From: Pseudomonas sp. AN-1
GTDB lineage: Bacteria > Pseudomonadota > Gammaproteobacteria > Pseudomonadales > Pseudomonadaceae
DNA: 64,000 nt
Direction of reading: 5' to 3'
Assembly (NCBI RefSeq): GCF_034057115.1
Contig: NZ_CP139195.1
Coordinates: 186,001-250,000, forward strand
Below, in pieces: positions 1 through 10,167 of the stretch. The first letter of the stretch is position 1. Each line of letters opens with the position of its first letter. Both the position numbers and the translations under genes were made by a program. The notes under the pieces are model-generated. The model was given only the letters and a program-made list of their open reading frames with translations, ran no database searches and was not told the DNA's origin.

Positions 1-1660
<1,660 letters not shown>

Positions 1661-1673
1661 TCCCCATGGGAAG

Positions 1674-1711
1674 GAAGGCCGGGGCCATCATGCTTCGGCC
1701 TTCGGTTTTTT
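1674..1711 (+). terminator. Rho-independent terminator after fadBA
   Basis: The 8-bp arms gaaggccg and cggccttc (1674-1681 and 1696-1703) are followed by ggtttttt. It separates the fadBA operon from the DUF1653 gene. Confidence 0.8.
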
Positions 1712-1736
1712 CGGCCGTGCCATCGACGAGGCGAAC

Positions 1737-2000
1737 ATGACGCTGCAAACCGGACTTTACCGTCACTACAAGGGCAACCCGTACCGTGTGCTGGGGGTGG
1801 CCCGCCACTCGGAGACCGAGGAGGAGCTGGTGATCTACCAGGCGCTGTACGGCGATTTCGGCCTGTGGGTCAGGCCGCTGGCGATGTTCGTCGAGAGCGT
1901 GGAGGTGGACGGCGAGTGCCGGCCGCGTTTTGCCCTGGAGCGCGGTGAAAGCGTGGAATTTCGCTACGCTGAGGACGACCGGGTCCCGCCGCGCGCTTGA
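1737..2000 (+). CDS. DUF1653 family protein
   Basis: An 87-residue protein with the DUF1653 signature: GLYRHYKGNPYRVLGVARHSETEE near the N-terminus, then LVIYQALYG and the aromatic-rich stretch GLWVRPLAMF. Members are small soluble proteins of unknown biochemical function that fold as a compact beta domain. It lies alone between fadA and topA, as in other pseudomonads, and its stop codon overlaps the -35 element of the probable topA promoter. The family call is firm; no function can be assigned. Confidence 0.85.
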   Translation: MTLQTGLYRHYKGNPYRVLGVARHSETEEELVIYQALYGDFGLWVRPLAMFVESVEVDGECRPRFALERGESVEFRYAEDDRVPPRA

Positions 2001-2026
2001 CCTCGTTGTGCGGGCCACTATATATA
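1997..2026 (+). promoter_or_regulatory. Probable sigma-70 promoter of topA, with an inverted repeat at the -10
   Basis: TTGACC at 1997-2002 is followed after 16-18 bases by TATATATA (2019-2026). The -10 sits inside an inverted repeat, ggccac at 2013-2018 and gtggcc at 2029-2034. Transcription from here would give a leader of roughly 90 nt before the topA ATG. This is inferred from sequence match only. Confidence 0.6.
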
Positions 2027-2123
2027 GCGTGGCCTTATCAGGGCGCGGCTACATTTATTTGCATATTCTGCGCCTGAGGCCCCCGCCGTTCATCTCGACT
2101 TCTTTTCAGGAACCTTCCGATTC

Positions 2124-4727
2124 ATGGGCAAATCTCTGGTCATCGTGGAATCGCCGGCCAAGGCCAAGACGATCAACAAGTATCTGGGCAACCAGTACGT
2201 GGTGAAGTCGAGCATCGGCCATATCCGCGACCTGCCCACCAGCGGCTCGGCCAGCAAGGAGCCGGCCAAGCGCGGCAAGGCTGCAGCGGCCGAGGCCCCG
2301 GCGTTGTCACCCAAGGAAAAGGCCAAGCGCCAGCTGTTCGCGCGCATGGGCGTCGATCCCGAGCATGGCTGGAAGGCCCAGTACGAGATCCTGCCCGGCA
2401 AGGAGAAGGTGATCGAGGAGCTGCGCCGCCTGGCCAAGGATGCCGACACCATCTACCTCGCAACCGACTTGGACAGGGAAGGGGAGGCGATCGCCTGGCA
2501 CCTGCGCGAGTCCATCGGCGGCGACGAGGGCCGCTACAAGCGCGTGGTGTTCAACGAGATCACCAAGAAGGCGATTCAGGAAGCCTTCTCCCAGCCCGGC
2601 GAACTGGACATCAACCGGGTCAACGCCCAGCAGGCCCGGCGCTTCCTCGACCGTGTGGTCGGCTACATGGTCTCGCCGCTGCTGTGGGCCAAGATCGCCC
2701 GCGGCCTGTCCGCCGGCCGCGTGCAGTCGGTAGCGGTCAAGCTGGTGGTCGAGCGCGAGAAGGAGATCCGCGCCTTCGTTCCGGAAGAGTACTGGGAGCT
2801 GCATGCCGACCTGGCCACTGCGCAGCAGGCCGCGGTGCGCTTCGAGGTGGCCCGCCACAAGGGTGAGGCCTTCAAGCCGCTCAACGAGGCCCAGGCCATG
2901 GCCGCCGTGGCCGCGCTCAAGGCTTCCGCCTACCAGGTGGTCAAGCGCGAGGACAAGCCGACCTCGTCCCGCCCGGGCGCCCCGTTCATCACCTCCACCC
3001 TGCAGCAGGCGGCCAGCACCCGCCTGGGCTTCGGGGTGAAGAAGACCATGATGATGGCCCAGCGCCTGTACGAGGCCGGCTACATCACCTACATGCGTAC
3101 CGACTCGACCAACCTGTCGCAGGACGCCATCGACATGGCGCGCGGCTTCATCGAGGGCGAGTTCGGCCAGCAGTACCTGCCGGCCAAGCCGAACCTCTAC
3201 AGCAGCAAGGAAGGCGCCCAGGAAGCGCACGAGGCGATCCGCCCGTCCGACGTCAACCTGCGGCCGACCCAACTGACCGGCATGGAGCGCGACGCCGAGC
3301 GTCTCTACGAGCTGATCTGGCGCCAGTTCGTCGCCTGCCAGATGCCTCCGGCCGAATACCTGTCCACCAGCGTCACCGTCAAGACCGGCGACTACGAGCT
3401 GCGCGCCAAGGGCCGCATCCTCAAGTTCGACGGCTTCACCCGCGTGCTGCCGGCGCAGAGCAAGCCGGGCGAGGACGACGTGCTGCCGGAGATGGCCCAG
3501 GGCGACAGTCTCGAGCTGCTCAAGCTCGACCCGACCCAGCACTTCACCAAGCCGCCGGCGCGCTACTCGGAAGCCAGCCTGGTCAAGGAGATGGAGAAGC
3601 GCGGCATCGGCCGGCCGTCGACCTATGCGGCGATCATCTCCACCATCCAGGACCGCGGCTACGTCACCCTGCACAACCGCCGCTTCTACGCCGAGAAGAT
3701 GGGCGAGATCGTCACCGAGCGCCTGGCGGAGAGCTTCGCCAACCTGATGGACTACGGCTTCACCGCCGACATGGAGGAGCACCTCGACGACGTCGCCCAG
3801 GGCGAGCGCGAGTGGAAGCACCTGCTCGACGAGTTCTACGGCGACTTCAGGAAGAAGCTCGAGTCCGCCGAGGCCAGCGAGGGTGGGATGCGCGCCAACC
3901 TGCCGACCCTCACCGACATTCCGTGCAAGGAGTGTGGCCGGCCGATGATGATCCGCACCGCCTCCACCGGCGTGTTCCTCGGCTGCTCCGGCTACGCGCT
4001 GCCGCCCAAGGAGCGCTGCAAGGCCACCGTCAACCTGGTGCCGGGCGACGAGATCGCCGCCGACGACGAGGGCGAGTCCGAGTCCCGCGTGCTGCGCGGC
4101 AAGCACCGCTGCGCCAAGTGCGGCACCGCGATGGACGCCTACCTGCTCGACGAGAAGCACAAGCTGCATATCTGTGGCAACAACCCGGACTGCTCGGGCT
4201 ACGAGATCGAGGAAGGCCAGTACCGCATCAAGGGCTACGAGGGGCCGAGCCTCGAGTGCGACAAGTGCGGCAGCGAGATGCAGCTCAAGACCGGCCGCTT
4301 CGGCAAGTTCTTCGGCTGTACCAACGCCAGCTGCAAGAACACCCGCAAGCTGCTCAAGAGCGGCGAGGCGGCGCCGCCGAAGATCGACCCGATCAAGATG
4401 CCGGAACTGCGCTGCGCCAAGGTCGACGACGTCTACGTGCTGCGCGACGGCGCCTCGGGGCTGTTCCTCGCCGCCAGCCAGTTCCCCAAGAACCGCGAAA
4501 CCCGCGCGCCGCTGGTCAGCGAGCTGATCCCGCACAGGGAGGAACTGGATGCCAAGTACCACTACCTGCTCTCGGCGCCGCAGCAGGACCCGGACGGCCG
4601 CCCGGCGGTGATCCGCTTCAGCCGCAAGACCAAGGAGCAGTACGTGCAGAGCGAGGTGGACGGCAAGCCCAGCGGCTGGCGTGCCTTCTACGCCGACGGC
4701 AAGTGGCAGGTGGAAGACAAGCGCTGA
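2124..4727 (+). CDS. topA: DNA topoisomerase I
   Basis: An 867-residue type IA topoisomerase that relaxes negative supercoils. The N-terminal Toprim domain begins [20 protein letters not shown] (acidic Glu) and has the [15 protein letters not shown] acidic motif. The active-site tyrosine is Tyr323 in [10 protein letters not shown]. The C-terminal third carries Cys4-type zinc ribbons (CKECG...CSG, CAKCG...CGNNPDC, CDKCG...CTNASC), which bind single-stranded DNA, followed by a zinc-free tail. Length and domain order match gammaproteobacterial TopA. It is transcribed from its own promoter, and a hairpin at 4749-4786 probably ends the transcript. Confidence 0.98.
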   Translation: MGKSLVIVESPAKAKTINKYLGNQYVVKSSIGHIRDLPTSGSASKEPAKRGKAAAAEAPALSPKEKAKRQLFARMGVDPEHGWKAQYEILPGKEKVIEELRRLAKDADTIYLATDLDREGEAIAWHLRESIGGDEGRYKRVVFNEITKKAIQEAFSQPGELDINRVNAQQARRFLDRVVGYMVSPLLWAKIARGLSAGRVQSVAVKLVVEREKEIRAFVPEEYWELHADLATAQQAAVRFEVARHKGEAFKPLNEAQAMAAVAALKASAYQVVKREDKPTSSRPGAPFITSTLQQAASTRLGFGVKKTMMMAQRLYEAGYITYMRTDSTNLSQDAIDMARGFIEGEFGQQYLPAKPNLYSSKEGAQEAHEAIRPSDVNLRPTQLTGMERDAERLYELIWRQFVACQMPPAEYLSTSVTVKTGDYELRAKGRILKFDGFTRVLPAQSKPGEDDVLPEMAQGDSLELLKLDPTQHFTKPPARYSEASLVKEMEKRGIGRPSTYAAIISTIQDRGYVTLHNRRFYAEKMGEIVTERLAESFANLMDYGFTADMEEHLDDVAQGEREWKHLLDEFYGDFRKKLESAEASEGGMRANLPTLTDIPCKECGRPMMIRTASTGVFLGCSGYALPPKERCKATVNLVPGDEIAADDEGESESRVLRGKHRCAKCGTAMDAYLLDEKHKLHICGNNPDCSGYEIEEGQYRIKGYEGPSLECDKCGSEMQLKTGRFGKFFGCTNASCKNTRKLLKSGEAAPPKIDPIKMPELRCAKVDDVYVLRDGASGLFLAASQFPKNRETRAPLVSELIPHREELDAKYHYLLSAPQQDPDGRPAVIRFSRKTKEQYVQSEVDGKPSGWRAFYADGKWQVEDKR

Positions 4728-4748
4728 CCTCGTCGCGCTGATGTGGAG

Positions 4749-4786
4749 CCGGCCGGTGCGTGCAGACGCCCCGGCCGGTTTCGTTT
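4749..4786 (+). terminator. Probable terminator after topA
   Basis: Two ccggccgg arms (4749-4756 and 4771-4778) with a 14-base loop are followed by tttcgttt. The T tract is interrupted, so termination may be partial. Confidence 0.5.
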
Positions 4787-4826
4787 GGCGCGGCGTATAC
4801 TGGGGATTCTGTCGAGGAGTCCACCC

Positions 4827-5348
4827 ATGGCCAACGAGCTGTATACCCGCACCAACCAGAAGATCTACTTCGCCAGCCTGGCGCTGGACGCCTGGCGCGC
4901 CGCCGAGGCGGCCCGGCCGCTGAACCTCACCACCCAGGTGCAGGCCGCCCGCGAGAGCGCGCTGTTCCACCTCTACGGTGCGGTGCTGGGGCTGTGCCAC
5001 GAGATCGCCGGCTACTACCGCCTGCCGCAGGCGGGAGCCGCCCAGGTCGAGCAACTGCTCAGTCGCGAGGTGCTGGAGGCGGCGCCGAGTCCGGAACTGG
5101 CCGAGCTGGTCGAGCTGGCGCAGGAGCGGCAGAGCTGGCTGGGGCAGTTGCTGGCAGCCTGGCGCGCCCTGTTCGAGCCGCCGCGCGAGGCGAAGAAGGC
5201 CAAGGTCGATCCGGCCCTGGCGCTGATCAGTGCAGTCGATGTCGGCACCCAAGAGGAGGCTGATCTGGATCTGGCCACGCTGGTCGACTGGCAGCAGCGC
5301 ATCAAGCAGCTGGCGATGCGTTTTCGCGAGGGCATGAGCGAGTGGTGA
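4827..5348 (+). CDS. Conserved hypothetical protein (DUF6586-like)
   Basis: A 173-residue, mostly helical protein starting MANELYTRTNQKIYFASLALD, without signal peptide or membrane segment. Proteins with this N-terminus are found next to topA across pseudomonads and are listed as DUF6586-type hypotheticals. The ATG at 4827 is preceded by gtcgaggagtccacc, a good ribosome site; the frame is open further upstream but without such a site. The C-terminal half is rich in Leu, Ala and Glu and probably forms an antiparallel helical bundle. Function unknown. Confidence 0.75.
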   Translation: MANELYTRTNQKIYFASLALDAWRAAEAARPLNLTTQVQAARESALFHLYGAVLGLCHEIAGYYRLPQAGAAQVEQLLSREVLEAAPSPELAELVELAQERQSWLGQLLAAWRALFEPPREAKKAKVDPALALISAVDVGTQEEADLDLATLVDWQQRIKQLAMRFREGMSEW

Positions 5349-5433
5349 GCGCGCCGCGCCGCCTGTCGCGGCGCTAGGGTGTGACGCCCGGCACTGCTAC
5401 AATGCCGGCCTTTTTTCGCGGAGCACCCCACCC

Positions 5434-5673
5434 ATGCCGACATCCTTCCTGGAAATCGTGGAATTGCCCGATGGCCGTATCGTCCTGCGTCGCGGCGACG
5501 ATGAGGAGGCGCTGGTGACCCTCGAGTTTTCCGAGGAGGCCAAGGCCTTTCTGCAGGGGCAGCACATCGAGGTGGCCAAGGCCATGTTCAATCTCGGGGT
5601 GCAGATGGCCGGCAGCATGGCTGACGGCGACTACGAGCACGAGTACGGTGAGGAGCCGCGCGTGCTGCACTGA
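5434..5673 (+). CDS. Conserved small acidic protein, function unknown
   Basis: A 79-residue soluble protein beginning MPTSFLEIVELPDGRIVLRRGDDEEALVTLEFSEE. The first half looks like a short beta sheet and the second a helix (AKAFLQGQHIEVAKAMF), with an acidic, Tyr-rich tail. A homologue occupies the same place beside topA and lexA in Pseudomonas genomes. In P. aeruginosa a sulA gene separates it from lexA; here only 61 bases intervene. No biochemical role can be assigned. Confidence 0.75.
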   Translation: MPTSFLEIVELPDGRIVLRRGDDEEALVTLEFSEEAKAFLQGQHIEVAKAMFNLGVQMAGSMADGDYEHEYGEEPRVLH

Positions 5674-5695
5674 GGCGCTGCCTCTCCCGGCGCAG

Positions 5696-5715
5696 CCCGC
5701 AGGGTATCCTGCGGG
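5696..5715. terminator. Hairpin between convergent genes, weak terminator candidate
   Basis: A perfect 8-bp stem cccgcagg / cctgcggg with a gtat loop lies between the small acidic gene and lexA, which converge. It lacks a T tract on either strand, so it may only stabilise 3' ends. Confidence 0.35.
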
Positions 5716-5734
5716 TCCTCTCCCGGGCCGGGTT

Positions 5735-6349
5735 TCAGCGGCGGATCACGCCGACACTCAGCCCTTCGATGACGAACTCCTGATCCGGCTTGTCCAGGTC
5801 GATGACGATCGGGGCGAATTCCGGGTTCTCCGCCAGCAGCTGCACGCGCTTGCCGCGGCGCTGGAAGCGCTTCACCGTCACCTCGTCGCCGATCCGTGCC
5901 ACCACGATCTGCCCGTTCGTCGCCTCGCGGCAGGCGTGCACGGCGAGCAGGTCGCCGTCCAGGATGCCCACGTCCTTCATGCTCATGCCGCGCACGCGCA
6001 GCAGGAAGTCGGCGCGCGGGTGGAAGAACTCCGCACTGATCCGGCAACTGTCCTCGATGTGCTGTTCGGCGAGAATGGGCGCGCCGGCGGCGACCCGGCC
6101 GATGATCGGCAGTTCGCCCTCGCGCAGCGCCGGCTCGGCATCGGGGATGCGGATGCCGCGCGAGGCGCCGGGGATCATCTCGATGGCGCCCTTGCGCGCC
6201 AGCGCCCGCAGGTGTTCCTCGGCGGCGTTGGGCGAGCGGAAGCCCAGCTGCTGGGCAATCTCGGCGCGGGTCGGCGGATAGCCGTGCTCTTCCAGCCAGC
6301 TCTTGATGAAGGCCAGGATCTCGCCTTGGCGCGGGGTCAGTTTCTGCAT
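5735..6349 (-). CDS. lexA: LexA SOS repressor / self-cleaving protease
   Basis: A 204-residue LexA. The N-terminal winged helix (residues 1-65; [24 protein letters not shown]) binds SOS boxes. The linker cleavage site is Ala88-Gly89 in GRVAAGAP; the S24 peptidase dyad is Ser123 (RGMSMKD) and Lys160 (EVTVKRF). RecA filaments on single-stranded DNA trigger autocleavage and induction of DNA-damage genes. The start MQKLTPRQ at 6349 is chosen from family length; the frame is open further upstream but that would run across the operators. Two LexA boxes lie just upstream, so the gene is autoregulated. sulA, the usual neighbour in P. aeruginosa, is absent. Confidence 0.98.
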   Translation of the reverse strand: MQKLTPRQGEILAFIKSWLEEHGYPPTRAEIAQQLGFRSPNAAEEHLRALARKGAIEMIPGASRGIRIPDAEPALREGELPIIGRVAAGAPILAEQHIEDSCRISAEFFHPRADFLLRVRGMSMKDVGILDGDLLAVHACREATNGQIVVARIGDEVTVKRFQRRGKRVQLLAENPEFAPIVIDLDKPDQEFVIEGLSVGVIRR

Positions 6350-6359
6350 GGGCCGGGCT

Positions 6360-6375
6360 CTGTCTTTATATCCAG
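6360..6375 (-). promoter_or_regulatory. LexA box 1 (promoter-proximal to lexA)
   Basis: Read on the lexA strand the site is CTGGATATAAAGACAG, an exact CTG-N10-CAG SOS box ending 10 bases before the lexA ATG. It implies autorepression. Confidence 0.85.
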
Positions 6376-6378
6376 TGG

Positions 6379-6394
6379 CTGGAAGTATATACAG
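6379..6394 (-). promoter_or_regulatory. LexA box 2
   Basis: Read on the lexA strand the site is CTGTATATACTTCCAG, the second exact CTG-N10-CAG box, offset 19 bp from box 1 so that both lie on nearly the same helical face. The A/T-rich core probably also overlaps the lexA promoter. Confidence 0.88.
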
Positions 6395-6483
6395 GGCGGC
6401 GGTGCAGGCAAGCTGTTTGCCCCGTCTGACGCGCCTCTCTGGCGGACGAACGGGCAGCTGGCCATACTTGACAGAGTGATAGA

Positions 6484-6501
6484 TTGAAACCAAGGTTTCA
6501 A
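6484..6501 (+). promoter_or_regulatory. PsrA operator upstream of psrA
   Basis: A palindrome with 8-bp arms ttgaaacc / ggtttcaa and a 2-base centre. It contains GAAAC-N4-GTTTC, which fits the published PsrA consensus (G/C)AAAC-N2-4-GTTT(G/C). Its position 28 bp before the psrA ATG suggests autorepression relieved by long-chain fatty acids. Confidence 0.75.
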
Positions 6502-6528
6502 ACGGCTGTTCGGTCAATGGGAGTGGTC

Positions 6529-7218
6529 ATGGTCCAGTCGGAGACGGTCGAGCGTATTCTCGATGCGGCTGAGCAGTTGTTTGCGGAAAGGGGCTTCGCG
6601 GAAACCTCGCTGCGGCTGATCACCAGCAAGGCCGAGGTCAACCTGGCGGCGGTGAACTATCACTTCGGCTCCAAGGAGGCGCTGATCCAGGCCGTGTTCG
6701 TGCGGTTTCTCGGCCCGCTCTGCCTGCGTCTCGAGCGCGAGCTGGATCGTCGCCAGGGGCAGGCCGCCAGCCTCGAGGAGCTGCTCGAGCTGCTGGTGGC
6801 GCAGGCGCTGGGAGTGGCCGGGAGCAGTGCCAAGCTCACCGCCTTCATGCGCCTGCTGGGCATGGCGATACGGCAGAACCAGCGCGAGCTGCACGCCTAT
6901 CTCGGCGGCCTGTACGGCAAGGTGTTCCGCCGCTACCAGCAGCTGCTGCAGGATGCGGTGCCGGGCATCCCGCCGCTGGAGCTGTTCTGGCGCGCGCAGT
7001 TCATGCTGGGCGCGGCGATCTTCAGCATGGCGGGCATCCAGGCGCTGCGCGGCATCGCCCAGGCCGACTTCGGCACGGACACCTCGACCGAGCAGGTGCT
7101 GGAGCTGATGGTGCCGTTCCTGGCCGCCGGCATGCGCTCCGAGACGGTGCTGGCCGATCCGGCGCTGATCGCCGCCCGCCGGCGTCCGCGTCCCAGGACG
7201 AACAATCACGGCAACTAA
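6529..7218 (+). CDS. psrA: PsrA, TetR-family fatty acid-responsive regulator
   Basis: A 229-residue TetR regulator. The N-terminal HTH (ERILDAAEQLFAERGFAETSLRLIT, then the recognition region VNLAAVNYHFGSKEAL, about residues 37-52) is nearly identical to P. aeruginosa PsrA. In that organism PsrA represses itself and fadBA beta-oxidation genes and activates rpoS; long-chain fatty acids release it. The start MVQSETVER at 6529 is chosen by family match; two in-frame codons upstream, including GTG, are possible. The gene lies between lexA (divergent) and a YkuD gene, with a PsrA-type palindrome directly upstream. The C-terminal tail is basic and shorter-conserved. Confidence 0.95.
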   Translation: MVQSETVERILDAAEQLFAERGFAETSLRLITSKAEVNLAAVNYHFGSKEALIQAVFVRFLGPLCLRLERELDRRQGQAASLEELLELLVAQALGVAGSSAKLTAFMRLLGMAIRQNQRELHAYLGGLYGKVFRRYQQLLQDAVPGIPPLELFWRAQFMLGAAIFSMAGIQALRGIAQADFGTDTSTEQVLELMVPFLAAGMRSETVLADPALIAARRRPRPRTNNHGN

Positions 7219-7263
7219 CCCGTGGGTGCCGGCGGCGGGTGGATCGGCTAAGCTAGCGGCCCC

Positions 7264-7800
7264 ATGACTGCCGCCACCGCCATGCTCGATCTGCTGCACA
7301 TTTCCATCGCCGACCAGTGCCTGTACGGCTTCGCCGGCGGCGCCCTGCGCCTGCGCCTGCCGGTTTCCACCGCGCTCAACGGCCCGGGCGAGCGCCAGGG
7401 CTCGGGCTGCACGCCGCGCGGCCGCCATCAGGTGCGCGCCAGGATCGGCGCCGGCCTGCCGGAGGGCGCGGTGCTGGTCGGCCGGCGCTGGACCGGCGAG
7501 ATCTGGTCGCCCGCGCTGGCGGCGCAGTTTCCGCAGCGCGACTGGATCCTCACCCGCATTCTCTGGTTGAGCGGCTGCGAGCTGGGGCGCAACCGCCTCG
7601 GCGGCGTCGACACCTTCCGCCGCTACATCTACCTGCACGGCACCCCGGACAGCGAGCCGATGGGCGAGGCGCGCTCGCACGGCTGCATCCGCCTGCGCAA
7701 TGTCGACCTGGTCGAGCTGTTCGAGCGGGTGCCGCCGCACTGTTCCGTGATCATCGACGAGGCACCGCAGCCGCAGTGGCGGCTGGCCGCGCTTGCCTGA
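7264..7800 (+). CDS. L,D-transpeptidase (YkuD) domain protein
   Basis: A 178-residue YkuD-fold protein. The catalytic signature is present: HGT at 125-127 and SHGCIRLRN with Cys141 as nucleophile. L,D-transpeptidases form 3-3 crosslinks in peptidoglycan or attach proteins to it. Unusually, the N-terminus (MTAATAMLDLLHISIADQ) shows no signal peptide or membrane anchor, so the enzyme may act in the cytoplasm, for example on recycled muropeptides, or the start may be misplaced. It is 9 bases upstream of nagZ, a cytoplasmic muropeptide-recycling gene, and probably co-transcribed with it. Confidence 0.85.
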   Translation: MTAATAMLDLLHISIADQCLYGFAGGALRLRLPVSTALNGPGERQGSGCTPRGRHQVRARIGAGLPEGAVLVGRRWTGEIWSPALAAQFPQRDWILTRILWLSGCELGRNRLGGVDTFRRYIYLHGTPDSEPMGEARSHGCIRLRNVDLVELFERVPPHCSVIIDEAPQPQWRLAALA

Positions 7801-7809
7801 GGAGTTTCC

Positions 7810-9559
<1,750 letters not shown>

Positions 9560-9580
9560 GCGTTCCGTCGCGGCAATGAA

Positions 9581-9614
9581 AAAGGGCGGCAGATCCGCGA
9601 TCTGCCGCCCTTTT
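9581..9614. terminator. Bidirectional terminator between the phosphorylase gene and csiV
   Basis: A 15-bp perfect stem (aaagggcggcagatc and its complement) with a cgc loop has A and T tracts on its two flanks, so it can stop transcription of both converging genes. Confidence 0.92.
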
Positions 9615-9631
9615 TGCCGTCCGGGTCCGGC

Positions 9632-10156
9632 TCAGAGCGGGCTGACGCGGATCAGCGCGCCCAGGCTCGGGTGGTCGAGGTAGGTCAGCTGGCCGGGGAT
9701 CAGGCGCCGCGCGATCTGCAGGCGCTCGCTGCCGGCGAGGAAGCCCTCGGCGTTGAACCGGTTGACCCAGGTGGTCAGCTTCAGTTCGAGCTGGCGGCCC
9801 TGGGCGAGATCGAGCACGCCCTCGACCGGGAAGTGGCCGTCGCGCTCCTTGCCGGTGCTGAAGCGCACCGCGGCCGGGCTGCCGGTGACGTCCTGCTGCC
9901 AGGCCTGGTGCAGCAGCACCTGGTAGCCCTTGGCGGCGAGCTTCTCGGCCTCGCCGGTCAGCGCCGGGCTGCGCTGGGCGGTGGTGGGCAGGGCGGCGGC
10001 CTTGCCGGCCCAGTCTTCCGGCGCCGGCTGGCTGGCCGGCACCGCCTTTTCCGCCTGGCGGAAGACGATCAGTTCGACCTGGTACAGCGCTTCGGCGAAG
10101 GCCGCGGGGGCGATCAGCAGCAGCGAGGCCAGCAGGGGGCGGAGCAGTCGGAGCAT
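9632..10156 (-). CDS. csiV: CsiV-like peptidoglycan-binding protein
   Basis: A 174-residue exported protein. The signal peptide is MLRLLRPLLASLLLIAPAAF, with cleavage probably after AFA or AEA, and is followed by the YQVELIVFRQ start typical of CsiV family proteins. Known CsiV members bind peptidoglycan in the periplasm. The ATG at 10156 is preferred because ggaa lies 7 bases upstream; an ATG two codons earlier is almost on top of that site. It is 12 bases downstream of mfd and is likely its operon partner, as in other pseudomonads. Confidence 0.82.
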   Translation of the reverse strand: MLRLLRPLLASLLLIAPAAFAEALYQVELIVFRQAEKAVPASQPAPEDWAGKAAALPTTAQRSPALTGEAEKLAAKGYQVLLHQAWQQDVTGSPAAVRFSTGKERDGHFPVEGVLDLAQGRQLELKLTTWVNRFNAEGFLAGSERLQIARRLIPGQLTYLDHPSLGALIRVSPL

Positions 10157-10167
10157 GGGCATTTCCT

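Noticed and set aside
2307-5252. Long minus-strand reading frame antisense to topA
   Set aside because: No recognisable domain, biased composition, and the plus-strand topA and following gene are certain.
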